Positions 1-9,569 are shown, numbered from the stretch's first letter. The stretch: 64,000 nucleotides of DNA from Persicobacter sp. CCB-QB2 (GCF_001274635.1 NZ_LBGV01000001.1:3410001-3474000), one strand, 5' to 3'. Notes: generated from the sequence alone by a model not told the origin. Numbers and translations: made by a program.

Positions 1-2
1 AG

Positions 3-458
3 ATCACGCCGGAGCTGATTCACCTGAAAATGCCGAATGTGAAAGGGGCGGAGCAAATTGGCAGGGATTATTTCATCAATACCGGATCACCACACTATGT
101 GCGCTTTGTGGAGGATGTGGAAAACCTGAAGGTTTATCAGGAAGGACAGGCCGTTCGTTATAATGAACGCTTTAAGGCCGAAGGCACCAATGTGAACTTC
201 GTACAGCGTTTGGGCGAGCAGGACATTTTCGTCAGAACCTATGAGCGCGGTGTGGAGGATGAAACCCTTTCCTGCGGAACGGGTGTGACCGCTTGTGCCC
301 TGGCTTCTCATATTGAAGGCATGCCCTCTCCGGTGAACATCAAAGTAATGGGCGGTAACCTGAAAGTGAGCTTTGAGCAGGTGGGCCCGAATGAATTTGA
401 AAACATTTTCCTGATAGGACCAGCCGAGCAGGTTTTTGAGGGAACAATAAAACTATAA
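3..458 (+). CDS. dapF: Diaminopimelate epimerase, C-terminal part (5' end outside window)
   Basis: The reading frame is open from the window edge, so only the C-terminal domain of about 151 residues is seen. DapF interconverts LL- and meso-diaminopimelate for lysine and peptidoglycan synthesis in the cytoplasm. The motif LSCGTGVTACALA holds the second catalytic cysteine of the two-cysteine racemase family, and the upstream GSPHYVRFV segment is also typical. The first ATG visible, at 30, is internal and not the real start. The stop at 456-458 is followed by a 150-base gap before secA. The identification is firm; the N-terminal catalytic cysteine cannot be checked here. Confidence 0.93.
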   Translation: MTPELIHLKMPNVKGAEQIGRDYFINTGSPHYVRFVEDVENLKVYQEGQAVRYNERFKAEGTNVNFVQRLGEQDIFVRTYERGVEDETLSCGTGVTACALASHIEGMPSPVNIKVMGGNLKVSFEQVGPNEFENIFLIGPAEQVFEGTIKL

Positions 459-529
459 TTTTTAATTATTTTCTGGTGGAAATCCTGCTAATCATGAGGG
501 ATTTTACCTTAAAATATTTTTAAATCATT

Positions 530-537
530 TACCTTTG
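530..537 (+). promoter_or_regulatory. Candidate -7 box of the secA promoter
   Basis: TACCTTTG matches the Bacteroidota -7 consensus TAnnTTTG exactly. No good TTTG -33 box lies 19-21 bases upstream. If used, it would leave a leader of about 75 bases containing an imperfect hairpin before the secA ATG at 617. Confidence 0.35.
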
Positions 538-616
538 ACTAGGGAGGTCTGAGTAGTCCGGTTCGGGTGCTATAGGTGGACACTCCTGCAGATACTGTTT
601 GCAAATAATTTTTGCC

Positions 617-3600
617 ATGTTAGATAAAATCACTAAAGGCTTTGCGAAGCTGTTCGGTACTAAATCCGATCGCGATATTAAGACGATCCTACCGATCGTA
701 AAGCAAATTAATGAGGAGTTCGATAAGTTGAGCTCTATTACTGATGAGGATCTTCGTAAGGCTTCTCAGGATTTGATGGACCAAATTCAGGAAGAATTGA
801 AGCATTTGGATGCTGAGATTGAAAAACTGAAGGCGGAAGCCGAATTGCCTGAGACGGATGTATTTAAGAAAGAAGATCTTTATGCAGAAGTAGATAAACT
901 GGAAGAAAAGCGTAATGAGGAACTAGAGGTAGTATTGAACAAGATATTGCCAAAGGCTTTCGCTATTATGAAAGAAACCGGCCGACGCCTGCGCGATAAT
1001 AAAGAATTGCGTGTATCGGCGACGGTGCACGATCGAACCATCTCTGCAAAGTCTGACTGTGTGACGGTAGAAGGCGACACTGCCATCTGGCACAACAGCT
1101 GGACCGCTGGTGGTAACCTGCTAACATGGGAAATGGTACATTACGATGTACAGCTGATCGGTGGTATTGTATTACACCAGGGTAAAGTAGCCGAGATGGC
1201 CACGGGTGAGGGTAAAACTTTGGTAGCGACCCTGCCGGCCTTCCTGAATGGTCTTTCCCGTCGTGGGGTGCATGTAGTCACCGTGAACGACTACCTGGCT
1301 AAGCGTGACTCCGAATGGATGGCGCCTTTGTTCCAGTTCCATGGATTGAATATTGACTGTATCGATAAGTGGCAGGCCAACTCTGAGGAGCGTCGTAATG
1401 CTTACCGTGCAGACATTACTTACGGTACTAACAACGAATTTGGCTTTGATTACCTGCGTGATAATATGGCGCGTGGTACGGATGAGTTGGTTCAGCGCAA
1501 GCACCACTATGCGATGGTCGATGAGGTCGATTCCGTATTGATTGATGACGCCCGTACGCCATTGATCATTTCCGGTCCGGTACCTAAGGGAGATCAGCAT
1601 GAGTACCATACTTTAAAGCCACGTATTGAGGCTTTGGTGTCTGAGCAACGCAAATTGACGCAAGCTTATTTGAATGATGCTAAGCGTCTGATCAAAGAAG
1701 GAAATAAAGACGAAGGAGGATTGGCGCTATTCCGTGCTTTTCGTTCTTTCCCAAAATATAAGCCATTGATTAAGTTCCTTTCTGAGGATGGTATTCGCCA
1801 GATCCTGCAGAAAACGGAGAACTATTATATGGCGGACAACAACCGCGAAATGCCGAAGGCAGATGAGCCATTGTTGTTCATTATTGATGAAAAACAAAAT
1901 TCGGTTGACCTAACGGAAAAAGGGATTGACCATATCACCGGAAAAGGTGAAGATCCAAACTTCTTCATTTTACCGGATATCGGTACCGAGGTAGCGAATC
2001 TGGAAAATGACGCTTCTCTTGCGGACGATGATCGCATCGTGAAGAAAGAGGAGTTGTTGCAGGACTATGCAGAGAAAGCGGAACGTATTCACTCGGTGAA
2101 CCAGCTGTTGAAAGCTTATTCCCTATTCGAAAAAGATACCGAATATATCCTTCAGGATGGTAAGGTGAAGATCGTCGATGAGCAGACCGGTCGTGTGATG
2201 GACGGTCGTCGTTATTCGGATGGTTTGCACCAGGCTTTGGAAGCCAAAGAAAATGTAAAAGTAGAGGACGCTACGCAAACTTATGCGACCATTACTTTGC
2301 AGAACTACTTCCGTATGTACCACAAATTGGGTGGTATGACCGGTACTGCCGAGACGGAAGCAGGAGAGCTTTGGGACATCTATGAATTGGATGTGGTGGT
2401 GATTCCTACCAACCGCCCGATTCAGCGTAATGATGATGAGGACAAGGTTTATAAAACCATCCGTGAGAAGTTCAATGCGGTAGCGGATGAGATCGTCGTG
2501 CTTCGTGAAGCCGGTCGTCCGATTTTGGTGGGTACTACTTCTGTAGAGATGTCGGAGCTATTGTCCCGTATGTTGGGCATGCGCCAGATTCCTCACCAGG
2601 TACTGAACGCAAAGCAACACGCCAAAGAGGCGGACGTAGTCGCGCAAGCAGGTCAGGCGGGAATGGTTACCATTGCAACCAACATGGCGGGGCGTGGTAC
2701 GGATATTAAGCTATCTCCGGACTCCAGAAAAGCAGGTGGTTTGGCCATCATCGGTACTGAGCGTCATGAATCTCGTCGTGTGGACCGTCAGCTGCGTGGT
2801 CGTTCCGGTCGTCAGGGGGATGTGGGTTCTTCTCAATTCTTCGTTTCTTTGGAAGATTCTTTGATGCGTATGTTCGGTTCTGAGCGTATTGCCAAAGTAA
2901 TGGACCGTATGGGCTTGGAAGAAGGAGAAGTGATTCAGCACTCCATGATTACCAAGTCTATTGAGCGTGCACAGAAGAAAGTAGAGGAAAATAACTTCGG
3001 TATTCGTAAGCGTCTGTTGGAATATGATGATGTCATGAACCAGCAGCGTGAGGTGATTTACAGCCGTCGTCATAATGCACTTTTCGGAGAGCGTTTGTCG
3101 ATTGACCTGATGAATCAGCTGTACGATGTGGCCGAAAACCTGACCGTAGCGCATAAGGATTCCATTAACTATGAAGGTTATAAACTGGAAGCACTAAGCG
3201 TGTTGGGTGTGGATTTGCACCTTTCAGAAGAAGATTTCAATAAAACCTCTGCAGAAGATTTAACTCAGAAGCTTTTTGACGAGGCTTACAGCCAGTACAA
3301 AAAGAAAAATGAGATCATCGGTGAGCGTGCCATGCCGGTTTTGGAGCATGTGAATGCGGAGCGTGGTGCAGTAGTAGAAAACATCATGGTGCCTTTCACG
3401 GATGGTAAGAAGCAGTTGGGCATTGTGACCAACTTGCAGAAAAATCTGGAAGATCGTGGTAAGACTTTGGTCACGGATATGGAGAAAATGGCGACTTTGG
3501 CCATTATCGATATGAAGTGGAAAGAGCATTTACGTGCGATGGATGACTTGAAGCAGTCGGTACAGAATGCGGTTTATGAGCAGAAAGATCCATTGATGAT

Positions 3601-3976
3601 CTATAAGTTCGAAGCTTTCGAATTGTTCAAAGCCTTCCTGGCAGATGTGAACCAGGAGACGACCAGTTTCTTGATGAAGGCTTCTATCCCGACCGCTGAG
3701 CCGGAGAAAGTACAGGAGGCACGTGAGGAAAGACCAAAGCAGCAGTATAATGCTTCTAAGGAAGAGAGTCGTTCTACGCTGAATCAGGATACGCCAAAGG
3801 CACATCCTACTCAGGCGCCACAGGTAGAGAAAACCGCTCCGATTCGCAAAGAGCATACGCACGGTAGAAACGATGTGGTTTCGGTTCGTTATGCAGATGG
3901 CACCGTGAAGGAGAATGTGAAATTTAAGAAAGTAGAAAATGATTTAGCGGCCAACAAATGTGTGTTGATTGACTAA
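617..3976 (+). CDS. secA: Protein translocase ATPase SecA
   Basis: SecA is the ATP-driven motor that pushes preproteins through SecYEG at the inner membrane. The product has 1119 residues, longer than the roughly 900 of E. coli, as is usual in Bacteroidota. A Walker A motif, TGEGKT, lies near residues 196-201, and the DEVD Walker B box lies at about 302-305. NMAGRGTDIKL and the RGRSGRQGD helicase motif follow. An insertion of about 100-150 residues separates the DEVD region from the second nucleotide-binding domain. The usual C-terminal zinc motif (CxCxSGKK type) is absent and the protein ends in a low-complexity tail with one Cys. I chose the ATG at 617 over the upstream in-frame TTG at 599. 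Confidence 0.98.
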   Translation: MLDKITKGFAKLFGTKSDRDIKTILPIVKQINEEFDKLSSITDEDLRKASQDLMDQIQEELKHLDAEIEKLKAEAELPETDVFKKEDLYAEVDKLEEKRNEELEVVLNKILPKAFAIMKETGRRLRDNKELRVSATVHDRTISAKSDCVTVEGDTAIWHNSWTAGGNLLTWEMVHYDVQLIGGIVLHQGKVAEMATGEGKTLVATLPAFLNGLSRRGVHVVTVNDYLAKRDSEWMAPLFQFHGLNIDCIDKWQANSEERRNAYRADITYGTNNEFGFDYLRDNMARGTDELVQRKHHYAMVDEVDSVLIDDARTPLIISGPVPKGDQHEYHTLKPRIEALVSEQRKLTQAYLNDAKRLIKEGNKDEGGLALFRAFRSFPKYKPLIKFLSEDGIRQILQKTENYYMADNNREMPKADEPLLFIIDEKQNSVDLTEKGIDHITGKGEDPNFFILPDIGTEVANLENDASLADDDRIVKKEELLQDYAEKAERIHSVNQLLKAYSLFEKDTEYILQDGKVKIVDEQTGRVMDGRRYSDGLHQALEAKENVKVEDATQTYATITLQNYFRMYHKLGGMTGTAETEAGELWDIYELDVVVIPTNRPIQRNDDEDKVYKTIREKFNAVADEIVVLREAGRPILVGTTSVEMSELLSRMLGMRQIPHQVLNAKQHAKEADVVAQAGQAGMVTIATNMAGRGTDIKLSPDSRKAGGLAIIGTERHESRRVDRQLRGRSGRQGDVGSSQFFVSLEDSLMRMFGSERIAKVMDRMGLEEGEVIQHSMITKSIERAQKKVEENNFGIRKRLLEYDDVMNQQREVIYSRRHNALFGERLSIDLMNQLYDVAENLTVAHKDSINYEGYKLEALSVLGVDLHLSEEDFNKTSAEDLTQKLFDEAYSQYKKKNEIIGERAMPVLEHVNAERGAVVENIMVPFTDGKKQLGIVTNLQKNLEDRGKTLVTDMEKMATLAIIDMKWKEHLRAMDDLKQSVQNAVYEQKDPLMIYKFEAFELFKAFLADVNQETTSFLMKASIPTAEPEKVQEAREERPKQQYNASKEESRSTLNQDTPKAHPTQAPQVEKTAPIRKEHTHGRNDVVSVRYADGTVKENVKFKKVENDLAANKCVLID

Positions 3977-4004
3977 TTCATTGAAAATATAAATGCATTT
4001 TTAA

Positions 4005-4038
4005 AGGAGGGCTCTGATATGGAGGCCTCTTTTTTTTA
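4005..4038 (+). terminator. Rho-independent terminator after secA
   Basis: GAGGGCTC at 4007 pairs with GAGGCCTC at 4022 with one mismatch, and a run of nine T follows. It sits 30 bases after the secA stop. Confidence 0.75.
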
Positions 4039-4093
4039 TGTTGATTTTCCCTGCTCCAATATCCAGGAATATATATTTATAACACGAAATCTC

Positions 4094-4468
4094 CCACACC
4101 AACAGTGCGGCCTTGATCAATTGGCGAAAATCCATGGGTGCTGCTGCCGATCAGAAGTCATCACCGCGTTACTTCCACGCTATTTTCCACCAATCGCTAC
4201 AATCGTCAAATAACGCCTTGATGGGTTCCGGTAGCAGGATCAATTGGTCGCCAAAATTGATCACAGCCTTGATTTTTTTGTTTCGTTTTTTATTAAGAAA
4301 AAATGAAAACAGACTGAGTAAATATAAGGCTTGAGTGTCCCAGCGAGCTTTTTTGAAGGAGATTTCGTTTAAAAACAGGACTAGAACATTTGACGTCTTT
4401 CTTTTCACCGCCTAATCATTTTGGTAATTAAAGCATTTTGAAGTCTGCGGACCTACAGCTTTTCAGAT
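4094..4468. repeat. 375-base duplicated element, copy 1
   Basis: This block is repeated at 4536-4910 with a constant offset of 442 bases, no indels and roughly 18 substitutions by my count (about 95% identity). Inside it TGATCAATTGGCGA (4114-4127) is nearly inverted by TCGCCAAAATTGATCA (4248-4263). Both copies keep an open minus-strand frame of about 80 codons (4169-4408 here) containing KKARWDTQALYLLSLFSFF, and also an open plus-strand frame. I recognise neither product, so I do not call a gene. Confidence 0.85.
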
Positions 4469-4535
4469 ATTGGGGTGTTTGAATATTTGTTGAGCCACTA
4501 TCTTTTATGGTATTACCCCTTTTATTCCAAACTTT

Positions 4536-4910
4536 CCACACCAACAGTGCGGCTTTGATCAATTGGCGAAAAGCCATGGGTGCTGCTGCCGATCAGAAGT
4601 CATCACAGCGTTATTTCCACGTTATTTTCCACCAATCGCTACAATCGTCAAATAACGCCTTGATGGGTTCCGGTAGCAGGATCAATGGGCCGCCAAAATT
4701 GATCACCGCCTTGATTTTTTTGTTTCGTTTTTTATCAAGAAAAAATGAAAACAGACTGAGTAAATATAAGGCTTGAGTGTCCCAACGAGCTTTTTTGAAG
4801 GAGATTTCGTTTAAAAACAGGACTAGAGCATTTGACGTCTTTCTTTTTACCACTTAATCATTGTGGTATTGAAAGCATTTTGAAGTCTGCGGACCAACAG
4901 CTTTTCAGAT
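4536..4910. repeat. 375-base duplicated element, copy 2
   Basis: Second copy of the element at 4094-4468, separated from it by a 67-base unrelated spacer (4469-4535). The minus-strand frame here is 4611-4853. There are no obvious terminal inverted repeats or target duplications, and neither copy holds a recognisable transposase. A decayed gene, a miniature mobile element or a local duplication are all possible. Confidence 0.85.
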
Positions 4911-4970
4911 TATAGTTGTAAAATATGGAAGCCCAAGCGATGCCCTGATGGTATGCGCTTTTTTTTGTAA

Positions 4971-5001
4971 CTTGTGCCTTTATTGCGTCAATCTAGTTTT
5001 G
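4971..5001 (+). promoter_or_regulatory. Bacteroidota-type promoter for the SPOR lipoprotein gene
   Basis: CTTG at 4971-4974 (3 of 4 of the TTTG -33 box), a 19-base spacer, then TAGTTTTG at 4994-5001, a perfect TAnnTTTG -7 box. The start codon at 5016 implies a very short leader. Confidence 0.55.
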
Positions 5002-5015
5002 CAAAATATTTTTAG

Positions 5016-5552
5016 ATGAGAAATATATATACCCTATTCGGCTTTTTGCTTTTGATAGCGGCTTGTTCGCCCAAGACCACCCCAAGCAGCAGCAATTATC
5101 AGGAAGACCTGTCGGTTTATCGTCCTGACTATGTGCAGCTGAAGGCAGAACAAAAAGCCAACAGAGAGAAAGAAGAAGTCAGAAAGCAAACGACTACTTC
5201 TACCACATTTCCTGTAACCAATGATATCACCACCGGTGTGGAGAATCAATTAGCGCATTTTGCAGAGGCCAATGCCGGCAGCAATGCGACTAAATACACC
5301 ATTCAGGTGTATTCCGGTACCAGTCGGGAAGAGGCCAATGAAATTAAGGAGCGGGTTTATGAAGATTTTCCCAGCGGAAATCCAAAGGTTACTTACAAGC
5401 AGCCTACCTACCGTGTGCGTGTTGGTGATTTTTATAATCGGGTAGATGCCTATTTGACTTATGAAAAGCTGAGAAGATCCTTCAGAAGAGCGATCGTGGT
5501 GCCTTATAAAGTCCAGTTGGGTGAAAAAAAGACGGAGGGAGCGGATTATTAA
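5016..5552 (+). CDS. SPOR-domain lipoprotein
   Basis: A 178-residue exported lipoprotein. The signal peptide ends in the lipobox LIAAC, with the modified Cys at about residue 17. A low-complexity linker rich in Thr, Lys and Glu follows (residues about 20-85). The C-terminal 80 residues form a SPOR domain (YTIQVYSG...YRVRVGDFYNRVDAY), a fold known to bind denuded glycan strands of peptidoglycan, often at division sites. The gene has its own likely promoter at 4971-5001. The next gene starts 6 bases after its stop and probably belongs to the same transcript. Domain call is confident; the cellular role is inferred. Confidence 0.85.
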   Translation: MRNIYTLFGFLLLIAACSPKTTPSSSNYQEDLSVYRPDYVQLKAEQKANREKEEVRKQTTTSTTFPVTNDITTGVENQLAHFAEANAGSNATKYTIQVYSGTSREEANEIKERVYEDFPSGNPKVTYKQPTYRVRVGDFYNRVDAYLTYEKLRRSFRRAIVVPYKVQLGEKKTEGADY

Positions 5553-5558
5553 GGGAAT

Positions 5559-6746
5559 ATGAAAGCGAAAATTCAGGCGTTAGCCAAAAATATAAAGTCG
5601 GAAGTGATTACCAACCGCCGACATTTACACCAAAATCCGGAGCTTTCTTTTCAGGAGTACAATACGGTGAAGTTTGTATCTGAAAAGTTACAGGAGATGG
5701 GCATTGACCTTCAGGAATCCAAAGCGGAGACTGGTTTGGTAGCTTTGATCAAAGGAAAAAATCCGGAGAAGAAAGTCATTGCCTTACGGGCTGATATGGA
5801 TGCCCTGCCGATTATCGAGCAGAATGAGGTGGACTACAAATCTCAAAATGAAGGCGTGATGCATGCTTGCGGGCATGATGTACACACGGCTTCTTTATTG
5901 GGTGCCGCCAAAATTCTGAATGAGTTGAAGGAAGAGTTTGAAGGTACGGTAAAGCTGATCTTCCAACCTGGAGAGGAGCAGTTGCCAGGCGGTGCTTCTT
6001 TAATGATTAAGGATGGTGCTCTGCAAAACCCGAATCCGGAAGCGATCATCGGTCAACATGTGATGCCCTTGATTCCGGTGGGGAAAGTGGGATTCCGTGC
6101 GGGCATGTATATGGCCTCTTGTGATGAATTACATATCACCGTAAAAGGAAAAGGCGGTCATGGAGCTTTGCCGGAATTGACGATCGACCCGATTGTGATT
6201 TCGGCCAATATGATCGTTTCCCTGCAGCAGATTGTCAGCCGTGGTGCACCACCAAAAATTCCATGTGTGTTGACTTTCGGTGATATTCATGGACATGGGG
6301 CGACCAATGTGATTCCTGATGAGGTGAAGATTCAGGGGACTTTCCGCACCATGAATGAAGAGTGGAGAGCAGAAGCCCACGAACGCATGGTGAAAATGGC
6401 CACGGGCATTGTGGAAGGCATGGGGGGAACCGTGGAATTTGAAATTCGCAAGGGGTACCCTTATCTGGAAAATGATGAACAGCTGACCCATAAAAACCGC
6501 GCAAGAGCGGTGGATTATCTGGGAGAGGAAAATATTGTGGACCTGGACATCTGGCTGGGAGCCGAAGATTTCTCCTACTACACCCAGGAAATGAAAGCTT
6601 GTTTCTACCGCCTCGGAACACGAAATGAATCCAAGGGGATTGTCTCCGCAGTGCATACGCCCACCTTTGATATAGATGAGGATGCCCTGGAAATCGGCGC
6701 AGGATTTATGGCTTATCTGGCCATTCAGGAACTGACCGAAAATTAA
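5559..6746 (+). CDS. M20-family amidohydrolase (N-acyl-L-amino-acid or hippurate hydrolase type)
   Basis: A 395-residue cytoplasmic metallopeptidase of the M20D type, which removes acyl groups from N-acyl amino acids. Characteristic features are the N-terminal RRHLHQNPELSFQE, ALRADMDALPI with a metal-region Asp, MHACGHDVHTASLLGAA, QPGEE with the general-base Glu, and the dimerisation-domain segment GKGGHGALPE. Length is normal for the family. It begins 6 bases after the SPOR lipoprotein gene and ends in a good terminator. The exact substrate cannot be told from sequence. Confidence 0.93.
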   Translation: MKAKIQALAKNIKSEVITNRRHLHQNPELSFQEYNTVKFVSEKLQEMGIDLQESKAETGLVALIKGKNPEKKVIALRADMDALPIIEQNEVDYKSQNEGVMHACGHDVHTASLLGAAKILNELKEEFEGTVKLIFQPGEEQLPGGASLMIKDGALQNPNPEAIIGQHVMPLIPVGKVGFRAGMYMASCDELHITVKGKGGHGALPELTIDPIVISANMIVSLQQIVSRGAPPKIPCVLTFGDIHGHGATNVIPDEVKIQGTFRTMNEEWRAEAHERMVKMATGIVEGMGGTVEFEIRKGYPYLENDEQLTHKNRARAVDYLGEENIVDLDIWLGAEDFSYYTQEMKACFYRLGTRNESKGIVSAVHTPTFDIDEDALEIGAGFMAYLAIQELTEN

Positions 6747-6753
6747 AATATTG

Positions 6754-6783
6754 AAAGCCTCGCATATGTTGAGGCTTTTTTGA
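6754..6783 (+). terminator. Terminator after the M20 amidohydrolase
   Basis: AAGCCTC and GAGGCTT pair around a 9-base loop and are followed by a T run. Confidence 0.8.
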
Positions 6784-6818
6784 TCTTTGCGATTGTTGAA
6801 AAATATAAAAGAAGCCTT

Positions 6819-7633
6819 ATGCCGATGATCACTCCGCCCATTGATACTAACCGAAAAGCCAAGCTGGAAGCTTTTGATCGATTGTTGACCATCATGGATG
6901 AGTTGCGGTTGAACTGTCCGTGGGATAAAAAGCAGACGCTGGAAAGCCTTCGTCACCTGACGATAGAGGAGGTTTATGAACTTTCAGATGCCATTTTGGA
7001 GGGAGATGAAGAGGAAGTCCGCAAGGAACTGGGCGATATCATTCTTCATATGGTGTTTTATGCCAAAATCGGGGAAGAGCGCAAGAGCTTTGATGTGGCC
7101 TCGGTGCTGAATGGCATTTGTGATAAGCTGATTCACCGTCATCCGCATATATACAGTGATGTGGAAGCCAATGATGAAGAAGCCGTCAAGCAGAATTGGG
7201 AGAAAATCAAACTGAAAGAAAAGGGAAATGTCTCGGTTTTGGGAGGCGTACCCACTTCCCTGCCTGCTTTGGTTAAGGCGATGCGCATACAGGAAAAAGC
7301 CCGAGGGTTGGCTTTGACTGGGAACACAAAGCGCAGGTCTGGGAAAAAGTGGAGGAAGAGATGGCCGAGTTCAAGGCGGAATTCAATATTGATAATGGCG
7401 AGCCCATTGATAAGGAAAAAGCGCAGGCTGAATTCGGTGATCTGTTATTTAGCCTGATCAATTATTCCCGTTTTCTGGATATTAATCCGGAGGAAGCGCT
7501 GGAACGCACCAATAAAAAATTCATTTACCGCTTTCAGTATCTGGAGGCGGAAGCGAAAAAGGCCGGAAAAAATCTTTCAGACATGAGCCTGGAGGAGATG
7601 GACCATTATTGGAACGAGGCTAAAGGAAAATAG
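6819..7633 (+). pseudogene. mazG: Nucleoside triphosphate pyrophosphohydrolase MazG, frameshifted
   Basis: MazG hydrolyses NTPs to NMP and pyrophosphate and is normally about 260-270 residues with two helical domains. From the ATG at 6819 the first domain is intact (CPWDKKQTLESLRHL, EEVYELSDAI, EVRKELGDIILH). After KARGL the frame is wrong and runs to a stop at 7457. The correct frame resumes one base off, giving FDWEHKAQVWEKVEEEMAE and continuing to 7633. One base is missing near 7310-7312. Repairing it restores a normal 271-residue protein, so this is either a recent mutation or an assembly error. Both halves look under normal coding constraint. Confidence 0.88.
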
Positions 7634-7655
7634 CCTTCCGGCCATGAACATTTAC

Positions 7656-7695
7656 AAAAAAGCCTGCGATCAGCGAAGGATGGCAGGCTTATTTT
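7656..7695. terminator. Terminator between mazG and the convergent TraB-type gene
   Basis: AAGCCTGC and GCAGGCTT pair around a roughly 15-base loop, flanked by A and T runs on both sides. It could serve both convergent genes. Confidence 0.65.
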
Positions 7696-7712
7696 AGGGC
7701 AAAAGAATATTA

Positions 7713-9569
7713 TTACAAGGGATGCGGCCTGAAAGTCGTCAGGAAATATTCGGCATAATTAATTCCGTCTTCACTTAAATCTGCATTCAAGTATTGAAGA
7801 ACAAACATATGGTTATTGGAAATCCATAACCTGATTTTGACGTCATTTCCATTCACTTTGGCAGTGGTTTCAGCTCCGTAGAAATAGTCCGCAAAGTTCA
7901 GGTACTGAAAATCGCTGATGTCCTGATAATCGGTGTCCAGCATACTTTTTAACTCTGCTTCCAGAATCAGGGACAGCTCTTCATAATTTTCCGCCTCCCA
8001 TTCATAGGGGAAATCGGTCATATTAAACATGACCGTGGAGTCGGTATCAAAGGAAATTCTGGAGAAAACCACGGTTTTCTTTCCTTGTAAATCCACCTCT
8101 TCATGCGTCGTTACCGGAGTGGTGGGAAATTGTATGGCATATCCGATATCTTCATCTTCTATGGAAAACCAGTCCTCATTATCAGAATAAGTTTCAATAT
8201 CGATGAAGGCAATTTCTGCCCGACTGGTATCTTTTTGATCTTTGATCTCAAATCCTCCAAAAAATTCTGAAAGATCCTGCGTTCCTTTTTCCACACTAAA
8301 GGTGGAGGCCATCACCAAATACATTTTGTTGTTGACCAGATAATAGTTCAGAATAATGGTCTCCTCCCCTGCTTTTATTTTAACGTCTCTTCCCGGAAAT
8401 CCGGCTTTTTCAATAGAGGACTTTTCAAGTATTTGCGCATTGGGCAACTGGTTGAGCATCGCTCCGATCCCGCCATCAAAAATTTGATCCAGGCGGCTGG
8501 TCATATTGGAGTGCACAGTCCCTTCCGGATAGGTCGTCATCGTCAGGTTGTAATTACTCACCATTTTTCCTCTTTTAGAAACCACCATGCTGATAACCTC
8601 CAAAGGACCAATTTCTGATTGCACGGTCTGAGTCACGACCTGTGGTTTTTGTGGAAAAAGAACCGCATAATGAGCAGTATCCTGGCTATAATCTTTCCAA
8701 ACGGTGCCACTACTTTTCGGTTTTTGCTGATTCACCTGCATTTTTACAGGACTAACTTTCCAGCCCTTCTGTTTTAATAAAGCAATGACGCCGTCATCCC
8801 CCCCTAAATGGCCTGCGCCAAAGAGAGCCATGGTGGATTGCTGACGAAATTGTTCGTCAAGCCGGTTGGCGATAGTGACATTTCTTTTGGTGAACAGCTT
8901 GTCCGAAAGTTCCTCTTCACTTTCGTTTTTGGTTTCTATTTTCGCTAATTCTTTAATGTTGCCCTTAAGATAATATTTGCTGAGCTTTTTAAGTTCTTTA
9001 TCACGCTGACCAAATTCTGCCACAGCCTCCATCAGCATTTCAGTGTCAAAATCATCAAAAGCAGCCATTTGCTCTTCAATGGTTTCAATGGCAAAGAGAG
9101 GCTTATTCTGACTGATCGCATAATTCTGAAAATAGAGGTCCATGGATTCTTCCATATCCTGAGCACGATTCAGGCTAACCATCAGGGAGTAGATGCCCAT
9201 AGGTTTGAATTTCTTCAGGATCTCTGAATTAAACTGGCTTTTTTCAAATACTTTCAGAATCTTTTGAAAGTCCGCTGTGCTGATATGATCCGTGATTTTT
9301 TCATTACCGGGATACATCATCATTTGCGCTGCTTTGATCAGTTGGTCTCCCTGCATGTCAAGCTCAAAAGCAGCTTGTTCGCATTTATTGATATAATCCT
9401 TTACCTGTTCACTGTAAACAAATAATTTTTCTTCCTGAAGATGAATGGTCCCATAAAGGTAGGAGGGCTCTTGCTGACCATTGCCGCTCACTTCCCATAA
9501 AAGAGATTGAGCCAGCGTAAGGGTTTGACTGATCAGCAGGATAAAAAATAATAAAAAGTGTTTTCTCAT
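7713..9569 (-). CDS. TraB/GumN-family secreted protein with two tandem C-terminal domains
   Basis: 618 residues from the ATG at 9569. The upstream extension of the frame overlaps the glucan phosphorylase gene and lacks a signal peptide in the right place, so I rejected it. A signal peptide (MRKHFLLFFILL to LAQ) is followed by a TraB/GumN domain (about 22-290): LLWEVSG, YLYGTIHL with the GTxH motif, and GAGHLGG near the end, a putative metalloprotease fold. The remaining 320 residues contain two similar segments of about 140 residues, each with an FPxxP start, a Tyr-rich core and a closing FF..F or F..F element. I do not recognise the C-terminal domain. Probably periplasmic or outer surface. 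Confidence 0.8.
   Translation of the reverse strand: MRKHFLLFFILLISQTLTLAQSLLWEVSGNGQQEPSYLYGTIHLQEEKLFVYSEQVKDYINKCEQAAFELDMQGDQLIKAAQMMMYPGNEKITDHISTADFQKILKVFEKSQFNSEILKKFKPMGIYSLMVSLNRAQDMEESMDLYFQNYAISQNKPLFAIETIEEQMAAFDDFDTEMLMEAVAEFGQRDKELKKLSKYYLKGNIKELAKIETKNESEEELSDKLFTKRNVTIANRLDEQFRQQSTMALFGAGHLGGDDGVIALLKQKGWKVSPVKMQVNQQKPKSSGTVWKDYSQDTAHYAVLFPQKPQVVTQTVQSEIGPLEVISMVVSKRGKMVSNYNLTMTTYPEGTVHSNMTSRLDQIFDGGIGAMLNQLPNAQILEKSSIEKAGFPGRDVKIKAGEETIILNYYLVNNKMYLVMASTFSVEKGTQDLSEFFGGFEIKDQKDTSRAEIAFIDIETYSDNEDWFSIEDEDIGYAIQFPTTPVTTHEEVDLQGKKTVVFSRISFDTDSTVMFNMTDFPYEWEAENYEELSLILEAELKSMLDTDYQDISDFQYLNFADYFYGAETTAKVNGNDVKIRLWISNNHMFVLQYLNADLSEDGINYAEYFLTTFRPHPL

Noticed and set aside
4169..4408. 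Open frame on the minus strand inside the duplicated element
   Set aside because: No recognisable family and an equally open plus-strand frame. Kept as part of the repeat rather than called a gene.
7349..7633. A separate small gene starting at 7349
   Set aside because: It is the second domain of the frameshifted mazG, in the frame displaced by one base.
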